Shown one piece after another: positions 8,110 to 16,641 of a stretch of DNA of 64,000 nt. The notes under the pieces are model-generated. The model did no database searches. It was given only the letters and a program-made list of their open reading frames with translations, and was not told the DNA's origin. Position 1 is the first letter of the stretch. Each line of letters opens with the position of its first letter. The position numbers and the translations under genes were made by a program. The DNA is taken from NCBI RefSeq assembly GCF_900105595.1, contig NZ_LT629784.1:3224001-3288000 (forward strand). Direction: 5' to 3'. This DNA is from Stappia sp. ES.058 (lineage in GTDB: Bacteria > Pseudomonadota > Alphaproteobacteria > Rhizobiales > Stappiaceae).

Positions 8110-9348
8110 TCAGGTGCCCGCAATCGCCGGGCGCGGCTCCGTATCGGCTTCCTCGAAGCCCGCCACGATTTCGGCGATGAGCCCGATGGCCCTTTCCATC
8201 TCGGCCTTCGTGTGTTCGGCGGAAATGAAGAAACGAATACGAGGAAGATCCTTGGGAACGCCAACCTGAACGATCGGAGGCGCATAGATCCCGGCATCAA
8301 GGAGGGTCTGCGATACGATCATCGTCTGCTCGGGGGTCGCAAAGAGAATGGGCACCACCCCACAACCGATCGCATCACCCGTGTTCAGTCCGCAGGCAAG
8401 CGCATGATCCCGAAAGAACTCGGAGTTGGCATGCAGCCGCTCAACCCGTTGCGGATTTGCCTTTAGATGGGTCAGCGCACCCTGTGCGGCTCCGAGTGTG
8501 GCCGGCGAGAGCCCGACGCTGTAAACGAAACCGGGCAGACAGAACCGAAGCCAGTCGATGACGGATTTTTCAGCACAGACGAACCCCCCGGAGGAAACAA
8601 AGGATTTCGACAAGGTGCCCACCCCCAGCTCGATACGTCTGGGGTCGATCCCGAAATGCTCGCACAACCCACGGCCAGTCTTGCCGAGCACACCATAGGA
8701 ATGCGCCTCGTCAACGAGGAGCCAGGCGTCATGCTTTTCCTTCATGTCGACAAGCCGGGGCAGGTCGGGGATGTCCCCGTCCATCGAGTAGAGGCCCTCG
8801 ACCACGACCAGCACATTCCGGTAGTCACCGCGACCGTCTTCAAGCTGGCGCTCCAGATCGTCCAGATTGTTGTGTTCGAACGTCCGGTACTCGTAGCGAC
8901 CGTTCTTGGCACCCACGAAAATAGAGTTGTGGGCAAGCTCGTCGATCAGCACCAGATCGCGCGGCCCCATCAGAAAGTTGATGAGAGAGACATTGACCAG
9001 ATAACCGCTGACGAGCGTCATGGCATCGCCAACGCCAAGGAACTCCGCCATCTCGGATTCGAACGCGCGATGGCCACTGCGCTCGCCGCCAACCAGCCGG
9101 GAAGCGCCCACGCCACTTCCAAGACGGTGCAGTTCCGCGCTCGAGGTTTCGATGACATCCGGGTGTTGACTGATACCGAGGTAGTCGTAATGCGCGAAAC
9201 TGACAAAGGGGATGCCATTGCTTTCGCAGATTTCCTTCTGCCGGTCGACGGGCAGAAAATATGGATTGTGACGTTCGATGATCGCCTTTCCGGCCAAGCG
9301 AAAGCGACGCTCGGCAACCACGGAAAAACTTGGCCGATCAGGCTTCAT
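8110..9348 (-). CDS. spt: Serine palmitoyltransferase-like alpha-oxoamine synthase
   Basis: A 412-residue PLP enzyme of fold type I. It has GSGVGASRLVGGERSGHRAFE (split motif near residues 78-97), VVEGLYSMDGDIPDLP (183-197), VDEAHSYGVLGKTGRGLCEHFG with Asp213 and His216, and the Schiff-base lysine in GTLSKSF (Lys248). Serine palmitoyltransferase joins serine to a fatty acyl-CoA or acyl-ACP to give 3-ketosphinganine. Relatives are 2-amino-3-ketobutyrate ligase, 8-amino-7-oxononanoate synthase and 5-aminolevulinate synthase. The DEAHS-x-G form and the HFG-DP spacing resemble SPT, including eukaryotic SPTLC2. It is first in the operon, with the KDSR-like reductase downstream, and that pairing favours SPT. 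A strong GGGGG site precedes the ATG at 9348. Confidence 0.75.
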   Translation of the reverse strand: MKPDRPSFSVVAERRFRLAGKAIIERHNPYFLPVDRQKEICESNGIPFVSFAHYDYLGISQHPDVIETSSAELHRLGSGVGASRLVGGERSGHRAFESEMAEFLGVGDAMTLVSGYLVNVSLINFLMGPRDLVLIDELAHNSIFVGAKNGRYEYRTFEHNNLDDLERQLEDGRGDYRNVLVVVEGLYSMDGDIPDLPRLVDMKEKHDAWLLVDEAHSYGVLGKTGRGLCEHFGIDPRRIELGVGTLSKSFVSSGGFVCAEKSVIDWLRFCLPGFVYSVGLSPATLGAAQGALTHLKANPQRVERLHANSEFFRDHALACGLNTGDAIGCGVVPILFATPEQTMIVSQTLLDAGIYAPPIVQVGVPKDLPRIRFFISAEHTKAEMERAIGLIAEIVAGFEEADTEPRPAIAGT

Positions 9349-9916
9349 TTCATTTCCCCCGACACCCGATCAACTGTCGATAGCCAGCCGGGCCCTGTCA
9401 AATTGCTGTCTCGCAAACCACCGCCGCACGATCCGCAAATTCACCAACCACAACAACGACCCCGGCTCGACATCCCTTCTGCGAGACGCTTGCGCCATAC
9501 CGGTCATTTGCCGAAGTCCAAATCTCAGGCGACCCCGCCAAGGCTTCTTATCATTGTCGATAAGACGGATTTCGCTAAATAACCGAAAGCACCCGGTGTG
9601 TCGAGTAAGCCGGCCAAGCGACGTCGGGACGCACCTCGCTCACGCGACGCCTTGTCACCCCCGAAGAGTTGTTCGTCTCCGGTATGTGCGGGTGCTGGTA
9701 CCCGTCGATTGCTGCGATCAGTCGCCGGAATGCCAGCCGTGTCGTGCACCTCTACATATAAGGAATTATCACAAGGATTTCCCTTGCCCGCGCCGGCATT
9801 GGCACAGGCCGGGTGCGGGTGCCAATCACCTCGAAGACCGAGGTCAGAATGCCCGGCGCCGCTTGGCATGTGCAGTGCCCATGCTCCACGTCGGCATATC
9901 ATCGCGGGGAAACCGG
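9349..9916. other. Intergenic gap upstream of the SPT operon; no supported gene
   Basis: This 568-bp stretch separates the AEP transaminase end from the SPT start. Both flanking genes are on the minus strand, so it should contain the SPT-operon promoter. Open frames here lack a convincing start or any family match. A perfect 6-bp inverted repeat CTTATC-N6-GATAAG lies at 9547-9564, and its TGTCGATA core recurs near 9370. It may be an operator. I see no acyl-carrier protein or RNA gene. Confidence 0.5.
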
Positions 9917-11077
9917 TCAGGAGATCACTTTCTGTTTCATTTCTGACACAACCGCCTCCGCAACCCGCAGAAATGCCTCGATGGTGAGGAAATCGACTGC
10001 CCCGATGACACCCACCCGAAAGCTGCCGATGCCGGTCATCTTGCCGGCATAGATCGCATACCCGCCAAGGCGCAGTGCCTCGTAGAAGGACTTGAAGCAA
10101 AACCAGGCGTCGTCAGGTTCGACGAACGAGGCAATCACCGGCGCCTGCCGCGAAGAATCGAGGACAGGCTGGAACCCCAGACGGCCCATGCCGGCGAGCA
10201 GCGTGGCAAGGTTTTGCGAGTAGCGCGCGAGGCGCGCGGCCGGGCCACCTTCTTCCTCCAGTTCGGCAAGCGCCTCATCGAGCGCCGCAATCACATGCGT
10301 GGGCGGCGTGAAGCGCCACTGTCCGCCGTTCGCGAGCGCGTCCGCCTGTGCCTGAAGATCGAGGACCACGGATGGCGAGGCTCCACGCGCAGCCTCAAGC
10401 ATGTCCTTGCGGCACACGACGAACCCGAGACCGGGCACGCCCTGCAGGCACTTGTTGGATGAAGCCGCCATGGCGGCCAGTTCCAGCGCATGCATGTCGA
10501 GGGGAAGGGCACCAAACCCGCTCATGCTGTCGACCAACAACTGACGCCCTTCGGCACGCACGCACCGCGCGATCTCCGACAACGGATTGAGAAGTCCGGA
10601 CGTCGTCTCGCAATGAACCATGGCGACGAACCCGATCTGCGGATCAAGGCGAAGCCGGCGTGCAACCTCGAGGGGATCGTGCGTATCGGTTTCCGGCACC
10701 TCGTAGATTTCATGGGCGCGACCGCTCTTGCCGCAGATAGCGGCCATGCGATGGCCGTAGGCGCCATTCACCAACAAAAGAACGCGGTCACCGGCACCAA
10801 CGAATGTCGTCAGCATGGCCTCGACCGCGAACGTGCCGCTGCCTTGCAAGGGCACGCAGACATGATCCTCCGCCGTGCCCCCGGCAAGCGCGCGAATGCG
10901 CTCGAACACACTTTGCGACAGTTCGACGAACGCGGGGTCCCGCGATCCCCAGTCCCGCATCATCGCGGCTTTCACGCGGGCACTGGTGGTGAGTGGCCCG
11001 GGCGTCAACAGCACCGGCATGTCGCGGATCTCCGGTTGTCCGACGGTTGCCCGAGCCGCTGGCAGCTCGCCGGTCAT
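9917..11077 (-). CDS. phnW: 2-Aminoethylphosphonate--pyruvate transaminase
   Basis: A 386-residue class V aminotransferase of the PhnW/AEPT type. It has LLTPGPLTTSARVK near the N-terminus, LQGSGTFAVEA, LLVDSMSGFGALPLD (Asp183) and the PLP lysine in SSNKCLQGVPG (Lys209). It interconverts phosphonoacetaldehyde plus an amino donor with 2-aminoethylphosphonate. In this operon, downstream of PEP mutase and phosphonopyruvate decarboxylase, it runs in the biosynthetic direction. Its ATG overlaps the decarboxylase stop as ATGA. No phosphonatase (phnX) is present, which argues against a catabolic role. Confidence 0.9.
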   Translation of the reverse strand: MTGELPAARATVGQPEIRDMPVLLTPGPLTTSARVKAAMMRDWGSRDPAFVELSQSVFERIRALAGGTAEDHVCVPLQGSGTFAVEAMLTTFVGAGDRVLLLVNGAYGHRMAAICGKSGRAHEIYEVPETDTHDPLEVARRLRLDPQIGFVAMVHCETTSGLLNPLSEIARCVRAEGRQLLVDSMSGFGALPLDMHALELAAMAASSNKCLQGVPGLGFVVCRKDMLEAARGASPSVVLDLQAQADALANGGQWRFTPPTHVIAALDEALAELEEEGGPAARLARYSQNLATLLAGMGRLGFQPVLDSSRQAPVIASFVEPDDAWFCFKSFYEALRLGGYAIYAGKMTGIGSFRVGVIGAVDFLTIEAFLRVAEAVVSEMKQKVIS

Positions 11078-12222
11078 GCCGAGGGGCCCGCAAGATAGGC
11101 GCGAAAGCGGCGCGCAACGTCACGCGGAGCGACCGTCGGGCGGCCAAGCCCTTCCACGGAATCTGTCGACACCTTCACATGCAGGAGACGTGGTCCCGGC
11201 GTCGCGAGTGCCGCCTCGACGGCCTCTTTCATCGCATCAATGCCGCACACACGGGCCGCAAAGCGGTACCCACATGCGGCCGCAACCCCGGCGAAATCGA
11301 CGTTCGGCGACACGGTCGCCTGGCCGCCCGTCGACAGGTGACACCCATTGTCCAGAATGACATGTGTGAGATTGCCGGGGCCCTGCGCGCCGATGGTGGC
11401 CATGTTGCCAAGTTTCATCAGCGCTGCGCCATCGCCATCAAGAACCACGATCTCGCGCTCGCAGTTCAAGGCAGCGCCAAGACCGATCGCACTGGCACCG
11501 CCCATCGAGCCGACGCAGTAGAGGTTGCGCGGGTCATCGCCAAGCGTGAAAAGCTCGCGACCGGTATGCCCCGTCGTTGCGATGATGGCCGCACCCTCCG
11601 GCAATCGTGAGGCAAGGGTTTCGACCGTGTCGATGCGCCGGGCCGATGGCACATCGACCCCGAAGTCAAGAATCTCGGCGCGCGGCCCGGCCTTCACCGG
11701 CAGGTCCTGCAAGGGGCCGGATGATGCGACAGCCCCCTTGGGCTGAACCAGCGCGACGGGCTGGCCGGTCTCACCCATCAAACGGGTGGCTTCGGCGAGA
11801 CAGGGCTCAACCTCGTCCGCCTGTCCAGGAAAGTCGAGACGCCGCGCGCCGACGAGATCAAGCAGCGACTGGGTGATCTGCCCCATCATTTCGTGTTGCG
11901 GCTCGTCCTTGAGGCCCGGCTCCCCGCGCCAGGTCACCACCATCAGGGACGGGATCTCGAACGGATGATTGAGCGAGGTGATCGGATTGACCGCGTTGCC
12001 CAATCCGGAATTCTGGAACATCACCGCCGTCTCCCGCCCTGCCAGCCAGGCGCCGGCGGCTATTGCCACAGCCTCGCCCTCACTGGTCGCGCCGACATAG
12101 CAGGTGCGCGCGTCGGATATCGCCGCATTCATCAGCGGGGTCAGGAAGCTGCAGGGCACTCCGGTGAAGAAGTCGATCCCCTGGCGCCTGGCGGCATCGA
12201 GAAACTGTGTGGCTTCGATCAT
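11074..12222 (-). CDS. ppd: Phosphonopyruvate decarboxylase
   Basis: A thiamine-diphosphate enzyme of about 382 residues. The start is set at the ATG at 12222 (MIEATQFLDAARRQGIDFFTGVPCSFL); an ATG at 12240 would add six residues and overlap the upstream gene by 11 bp. The N-terminal PYR half carries GATSEGEAVAIAAGAWLAG. The C-terminal PP half carries the ThDP/Mg motif VVLDGDGAALMKLGNMATIG. It decarboxylates phosphonopyruvate to phosphonoacetaldehyde, the irreversible step that pulls the unfavourable PEP mutase reaction forward. It is flanked by pepM and phnW in one overlapping operon. Confidence 0.9.
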   Translation of the reverse strand: MIEATQFLDAARRQGIDFFTGVPCSFLTPLMNAAISDARTCYVGATSEGEAVAIAAGAWLAGRETAVMFQNSGLGNAVNPITSLNHPFEIPSLMVVTWRGEPGLKDEPQHEMMGQITQSLLDLVGARRLDFPGQADEVEPCLAEATRLMGETGQPVALVQPKGAVASSGPLQDLPVKAGPRAEILDFGVDVPSARRIDTVETLASRLPEGAAIIATTGHTGRELFTLGDDPRNLYCVGSMGGASAIGLGAALNCEREIVVLDGDGAALMKLGNMATIGAQGPGNLTHVILDNGCHLSTGGQATVSPNVDFAGVAAACGYRFAARVCGIDAMKEAVEAALATPGPRLLHVKVSTDSVEGLGRPTVAPRDVARRFRAYLAGPSA

Positions 12223-12229
12223 CTTGCGC

Positions 12230-13873
12230 TCACACCGCATCCCGCGCCTGAGCGAGATCCATCACGTCGTTTACGTTGCCCCAGTAACCGCGCACATAGA
12301 CGACCCCGATCGATTCGCCCTCGTCGGCCAGCCGCGTCAACACTGCGCCGAGATCGGCGGTATCGAGCACACCGTCGCGCTCCAACGCGGCAAGCGTCTC
12401 GCGGATCTTGCGCACGCCCTCGGCATTGGCGCGCATGAGGCCGATGAAGGTGCCGTTGCAATCGTCCGCGTTCTCGACGAAACGCGTCAGAAAGACAGCC
12501 TCCCCCGTCACGTCGAGATCATCGCCAAACGGTTGCGAACAGGCGACCGCATCCCGTGTCGCGCCATCGTGCGCCGCGAGGTCCGGCTCCGGATCGACAA
12601 GCAGCACGATATCCGCCGCCGCGTCTTCCAGAAGTGTCAAAAAGAACGGACGATAGAGGATATCACCATAGGAAATGATCGTGTCGCCCTCGCTCTGCGT
12701 CAGCGCGAGTGCGAGCGAGCAGGCCTCGCCGGTGCTTTCGAAAGTCGGGTTCAGCACCTTGCGAATGCCCGGGGTTGTCACCGCGTCCTCACGATAGCCA
12801 ACGACCACGGCGACGTCGGACACGCCATGCCGGCCAAGCGCCTCCACCTGACGCCCCAGAAGCGACTGGCCGCGCACGGAGACCATGCACTTCGGGCGTT
12901 CCGCCGTCAGATCGCCCAGTCCCTTGCCTCTTGTCGCAGCCAGAATCACGGCCCTCGCCGGATCGGTTGCCGAGAGATAGCGCTTCTCCGCCTGTTCCAG
13001 TTCCTGCGCCCCAGCAAGCGCGAACACATCGCCCAGCGGCGCGACGGCGTCCTCGACCTCCAGCAGCGATTCCTGCGACCGCAATTTGCCGCAAGTCTCG
13101 CGCATCGCCTGGATCGAGCTTCTGAGATTGTGGTTTGCCCAGATCACCATCGCCACATCGGCATCGCGGAAACGCTCGGTCGGCGTGCGATAGTATTTTG
13201 TCGGGATAACGACAACCGGGACCCGGTTTTCCCATTGCCGGCAGAAGTCGAGGATCTCATCCGCCGTGCTTTTCTTTGAATGAATGACGATCGCATCGGC
13301 ACCCGCATCGACATAGGCATGGGCACGGGCAAGCGCCTCATTGACGCCCCGACCCGCGATCAGCGCCTCGACACGGGCAACGATGGAAAAATCCGGATCG
13401 GTCTGCGTGTCCTTGCCGGCCTTGATCTTGCCGCAGAACTCGTCGACGTCCGCCAGCGGCTGGTTTTCGCCCAGGAAGGAGTTGGTCTTGGGAAAGATCT
13501 TGTCCTCGATGCACACACCCGCGATACCGCGCTCGCACAGCTTGCGCACGAAGCGGCGGAAATTGTTGAAATTTCCGTAGCCCGTATCGCCGTCGACCAG
13601 GATCGGCAACGTCGAGGCGTCGGACATGTATTCCAGCATGTCGAGAACCTGGGTCCAGGACAGCTCATTGTTGTCGCGCACGCCAAGCGTCGCGGACATC
13701 GACAGGCCGGACGCCCAGATCCCCTCAAACCCCGCCTCTTCGACGATGCGTGCCGACAGCCCGTTGTGCGCCTCCATCAAAAAGGCGAGGTCGGGACGGG
13801 TCAGCAGGTGTCGAAGACGGGTGAATTTCGACGCCTGTGTGGGCAACCGGTCGGGGGAGCCATCGAAATGCAA
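12230..13873 (-). CDS. pepM: PEP mutase fused to a nucleotidyltransferase (PepM-NTase)
   Basis: A 547-residue two-domain protein. Residues ~15-300 are PEP mutase, with [39 protein letters not shown], and the diagnostic EDK-x5-NS motif ([11 protein letters not shown], Glu123 to Ser132) that separates PEP mutase from isocitrate-lyase relatives. Residues ~308-547 form a nucleotidyltransferase domain, with [16 protein letters not shown] and [18 protein letters not shown] and a C-terminal [10 protein letters not shown]. PepM makes phosphonopyruvate from PEP. The fused domain probably makes CMP-AEP, the activated head group. I place the start at a TTG (13873) with AGAGGA six bases upstream; the frame is open to 14059 but the conserved region begins just after the TTG. 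The Gly of the LAAG loop is Thr (LAAT). Confidence 0.9.
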   Translation of the reverse strand: MHFDGSPDRLPTQASKFTRLRHLLTRPDLAFLMEAHNGLSARIVEEAGFEGIWASGLSMSATLGVRDNNELSWTQVLDMLEYMSDASTLPILVDGDTGYGNFNNFRRFVRKLCERGIAGVCIEDKIFPKTNSFLGENQPLADVDEFCGKIKAGKDTQTDPDFSIVARVEALIAGRGVNEALARAHAYVDAGADAIVIHSKKSTADEILDFCRQWENRVPVVVIPTKYYRTPTERFRDADVAMVIWANHNLRSSIQAMRETCGKLRSQESLLEVEDAVAPLGDVFALAGAQELEQAEKRYLSATDPARAVILAATRGKGLGDLTAERPKCMVSVRGQSLLGRQVEALGRHGVSDVAVVVGYREDAVTTPGIRKVLNPTFESTGEACSLALALTQSEGDTIISYGDILYRPFFLTLLEDAAADIVLLVDPEPDLAAHDGATRDAVACSQPFGDDLDVTGEAVFLTRFVENADDCNGTFIGLMRANAEGVRKIRETLAALERDGVLDTADLGAVLTRLADEGESIGVVYVRGYWGNVNDVMDLAQARDAV

Positions 13874-14089
13874 GGTCGGTCCTCTCGTATGCTCGAAGCA
13901 GTGCCGCAATCGGCATCGCGCCATTGGTAGCCAACACGGCGGCGAAAGGAAAGGCGGCTCACCACACAACAGCGCGCGCGACGGATGCATCGGCTGCGGA
14001 TCGTGGACATCCAGACGTCGCGGGTCGCAAGGTGATCCAGATCCCTTGGGCCGGCGCATTCGCGCGATATTCGGCCGAGGGCTGCGACC

Positions 14090-14896
14090 TCAAACGCGGA
14101 ACGTATAGTCGCCGGATGAATCCCTTTCCACATCGGGCGGGTAGGCCGCGTGCTTGTCGGCATAATAGGCGGCAAGATGATCGCCTTCGGACGCACGATT
14201 GTAGGTCGCGAAATACAGCCTGCGCTGCTCCCGCGAGCGATTGACGCTTGAACGGTGCGGACAGAAACTGTCGATCAGGACGACATCGCCGGGTTCGGTT
14301 TCCACCGGCACGAACGTCATCGTCTTCATGTCCTCGTCGCTCAGCGGTTCCCACTCGCGGAACATGCCGTCGCGATGATGGCCGGCAGCGAATTCGACGC
14401 ATCCGTTTTCCTGCGTCGCGGCGTCGATCGACACCATGATCGATACGAACCGGCTGGCATAATTCCACCAGCCCGCCTGCTGGTCCTGATGCGGCGTGAA
14501 ACCGGCTCCGCCCGGACGCTTGAAGTTCAGTTTTTCCTTGAAAAGCACGGCAGGCTCCCCGAGCGCTGCGGCAGCATACTCCGTCAACGCCCGGCCAAGC
14601 GCGGAAAACACCGGGGAATGGCGCTCGAGAAACTCCATCCGGCTGATGATACGCCGTTCTTCGGGATCCGTGAGCGTTTCGCCGTAGACCCAGTGCTGGC
14701 CGGGCCGTTCAGGAAGCGCTTCCAGCCGCTGGATTTCCCGCCCGACCGCAGCCAGGTCGGTCGGCGCAAACGCCTGTTTGACGAGCACGAAACCGTCCCT
14801 TGCATAGCTTCGGGTTTCGTCTTCCGTGATGGCGCGGGTGGTGAACGTCGATGCCGGCGCAAGGGATGAGACGGTGTGACGGCCCTCATCTGTCAT
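14090..14896 (-). CDS. Phytanoyl-CoA dioxygenase-family 2OG-Fe(II) oxygenase, candidate AEP hydroxylase
   Basis: 268 residues from the ATG at 14896 (AGGAGA seven bases upstream). It has the PhyH-fold iron ligands HQD (His136, Asp138 in FTPHQDQQAGWWNY) and the distal His214 in DSFCPHRSSVNRS, followed by arginines that would bind 2-oxoglutarate. It is first in the AEP biosynthesis operon. Family members in phosphonate pathways (PhnY, PhnY*) hydroxylate the C1 carbon of AEP. Here the setting is biosynthetic and no PhnZ-type oxygenase is present, so I infer formation of 1-hydroxy-2-aminoethylphosphonate or hydroxylation of the finished lipid. The exact substrate is open. Confidence 0.75.
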   Translation of the reverse strand: MTDEGRHTVSSLAPASTFTTRAITEDETRSYARDGFVLVKQAFAPTDLAAVGREIQRLEALPERPGQHWVYGETLTDPEERRIISRMEFLERHSPVFSALGRALTEYAAAALGEPAVLFKEKLNFKRPGGAGFTPHQDQQAGWWNYASRFVSIMVSIDAATQENGCVEFAAGHHRDGMFREWEPLSDEDMKTMTFVPVETEPGDVVLIDSFCPHRSSVNRSREQRRLYFATYNRASEGDHLAAYYADKHAAYPPDVERDSSGDYTFRV

Positions 14897-14956
14897 CTTG
14901 CTGTCTCCTCTCGCCTTCTGCCCGACCGCGACGGATCTGGTCGGAATCAGGCTGGG

Positions 14957-14994
14957 GCGGCACCACATGCCGCAGTCCGGGCGGCAAATGCCGC
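14957..14994. promoter_or_regulatory. Two tandem inverted repeats upstream of the AEP operon, candidate operators
   Basis: GCGGCA-N5-TGCCGC (14957-14973) and GCGGCA-N2-TGCCGC (14981-14994) lie 61-98 bases upstream of the dioxygenase start, with centres about 22 bp apart (two helical turns). Four copies of one half-site on one face of the helix suggest cooperative binding of a dimeric regulator, controlling the dioxygenase-pepM-ppd-phnW operon. The two spacers differ, which weakens the case. Confidence 0.4.
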
Positions 14995-15139
14995 AACGTC
15001 ATTTCTACCGAACTCTCAAAGGAAAGGAAAGAATGCGCGGCCATTGTCTCCGCGCACCTTGTCGCTCGCAAACAGGACCACGCAAACGGAAACGCCGCCC
15101 GGCGTCGTGAACGCGAACCGGACGGCGCCCTCGAGAGCA

Positions 15140-15169
15140 ACAAAGACGAAGGGCCGCACGCGACGGCCC
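15140..15169 (-). terminator. Rho-independent terminator of acuI
   Basis: Read on the minus strand, a perfect 6-bp stem GGGCCG/CGGCCC (15151-15169) with a 7-base loop is followed by a T-rich tract (TTCGTCTTTGTT, 15139-15150). It lies just after the acuI stop. Confidence 0.65.
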
Positions 15170-15176
15170 GGGTGCG

Positions 15177-16169
15177 TCAGGCGTTGACGTCGACCACGAC
15201 GCGACCGCGCACTTCGCCCTTGAGAATCGCCCGCCCCAGATCCGGCAACTCGCCAAGCGTTGCCGGCTGGACCATCTCGGCGAGCTTGTCCATCGGCAGA
15301 TCCTTTGCAATGCGCGACCAGGCCCGCACCCGGTCCTCATAGGGCCGCATGACGGAATCGATGCCGAGCAGATTGACGCCGCGCAGCAGGAACGGAATGA
15401 CCGTCGCGGGAAGGCCGGCCCCGCCGGCAAGACCGACCGCGGAAACGCTCGCGCCGTATTTCATCTGACCGAGAACGCGCGCCAGCATGGCCCCGCCGAC
15501 CGCATCGACGCAGCCCGCCCAGGTTTCCGCCTCGAGCGGGCGCTTTACCGTCTCGTTGATATCCGCGCGCGCGACGATGCTGCTGGCGCCCAGCCCCTTG
15601 AGATAGTCTTCCGTTTCCGGACGCCCGGTAACGGCCGCAACCTCGTGTCCGAGCTTGGCCAGAATGGCGGTCGCCACCGAGCCGACGCCGCCGGCAGCAC
15701 CCGTGACGAGCACCGGACCGTTGCCGGGCGTCAGTCCGTGATCCTCAAGCGCCATCACCGCAAGCATTGCCGTGAAGCCGGCCGTGCCGACGGCCATCGC
15801 ATCGCGGGTGGACAGGCCCTCGGGCAGCGGCACGAGCCAGTCGGCTTTCACGCGGGCTTTCTGCGCATAACCGCCCCACCAGGCCTCGCCGACGCGCCAG
15901 CCGGTGAGCACGACCTTGTCGCCCGGCTTGTAGCGCGCGTCGTCGGAGGCTTCCACGGTGCCTGCGAAATCGATCCCCGGCACATGCGGATAGTTGCGCA
16001 CCAGTCCGCCGCCGGAGCCGAGGCACAGACCGTCCTTGTAGTTCACGGTGGAATACTCCACCGCGACGGTGACATCGCCCTCAGGCAACCGGCTCTCATC
16101 GATGGACTGGATGCCGGCGGAGGTCGATCCGTCCTCGGCCTTTTCGACGATCAAAGCGTTGAAGCCCAT
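15177..16169 (-). CDS. acuI: Acrylyl-CoA reductase-type MDR oxidoreductase
   Basis: A 330-residue zinc-free medium-chain dehydrogenase/reductase of the AcuI/YhdH type. It has EYSTVNYKDGLCLGSGGGLVRNYPHVPGIDFAGTV, WRVGEAWWGGYAQKARV, the nucleotide-binding VLVTGAAGGVGSVA, and a C-terminal GRVVVDVN. AcuI reduces acryloyl-CoA to propionyl-CoA with NADPH, in DMSP and 3-hydroxypropionate metabolism. The ATG at 16169 has a GGAGAAA ribosome site; the frame is open to 16391 but that part has no family match. It is monocistronic, with its own terminator, and divergent from the MmeI-like gene. Confidence 0.85.
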   Translation of the reverse strand: MGFNALIVEKAEDGSTSAGIQSIDESRLPEGDVTVAVEYSTVNYKDGLCLGSGGGLVRNYPHVPGIDFAGTVEASDDARYKPGDKVVLTGWRVGEAWWGGYAQKARVKADWLVPLPEGLSTRDAMAVGTAGFTAMLAVMALEDHGLTPGNGPVLVTGAAGGVGSVATAILAKLGHEVAAVTGRPETEDYLKGLGASSIVARADINETVKRPLEAETWAGCVDAVGGAMLARVLGQMKYGASVSAVGLAGGAGLPATVIPFLLRGVNLLGIDSVMRPYEDRVRAWSRIAKDLPMDKLAEMVQPATLGELPDLGRAILKGEVRGRVVVDVNA

Positions 16170-16359
16170 GCCGTTTCTCCTTTGATGTCCCGTTTGCGGA
16201 CCGCATCCGGGCGACCGCATTGCGCTGCTTGGCTCATTCAGTGGTAAAGCCGCGCGGACAGGATGAAAAGCCGTCGACGGCATCTTGGCGGAAAATGCGG
16301 CCTTGCGCGGGCCGCGCAGGATCGTACAACCAACTGACGGGAGAGGAGACCGCGCCGGG

Positions 16360-16626
16360 ATGCAGGACAGGGTCGAGGCGTTCATCGCCAAATGGCAAGG
16401 CCAGGAGGGCGGCCAGGAGCGGGCAAACTACGCCATGTTCCTCACCGAACTGTGCGATGTCATCGGCGTCCCCCACCCGGACAACGCCGGCGCGACCCAT
16501 TCCGCAAACGACTATGTGTTCGAGCGCACGGTTCAGGAAACGGCCCGCGACGGCAGGGTCTCAAGCAGGCGCATCGATCTCTACAAGCGCGACAATTTCG
16601 TGCTGGAGGCCAAGCAAAGCCGCTAG
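16360..16626 (+). pseudogene. N-terminal endonuclease part of an MmeI-like type IIL enzyme, cut off by an amber codon
   Basis: 88 residues ending at an in-frame TAG (16624-16626). The fragment matches the start of MmeI-family proteins (FIAKWQGQEGGQERANYAMFLTELCDVIGVPHP) and contains the PD-(D/E)xK cleavage site: Asp73, nine residues, then Glu83-Ala-Lys85 (RIDLY to VLEAKQS). The D-x9-E-x-K spacing is that of MmeI itself. The next frame-matched codons continue the family pattern (SGDKQMGEAPPLPG), so one base change probably split a gene of about 1,138 codons. A start at 16360 has GAGAGGAG upstream, though 11 bases away. Read-through, RNA editing or a sequencing error would all restore the full protein. 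Confidence 0.8.
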
Positions 16627-16641
16627 TCCGGCGACAAGCAG

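Noticed and set aside
8110..9348. 8-amino-7-oxononanoate synthase (bioF) or 2-amino-3-ketobutyrate ligase (kbl)
   Set aside because: No biotin or threonine-catabolism genes are present and the KDSR-like neighbour fits SPT; sequence alone does not fully exclude them.
9525..10100. Reverse open frame (191 codons) reaching into the gap between phnW and spt
   Set aside because: No ribosome site or family match and it overlaps the transaminase in another frame.
12230..13873. Isocitrate lyase or methylisocitrate lyase instead of PEP mutase
   Set aside because: The EDK-x5-NS motif, the fused nucleotidyltransferase and the ppd-phnW neighbours specify PEP mutase.
9917..14896. Phosphonate degradation cluster
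   Set aside because: There is no PhnX, PhnA, PhnZ or C-P lyase; PEP mutase and the decarboxylase are biosynthetic.
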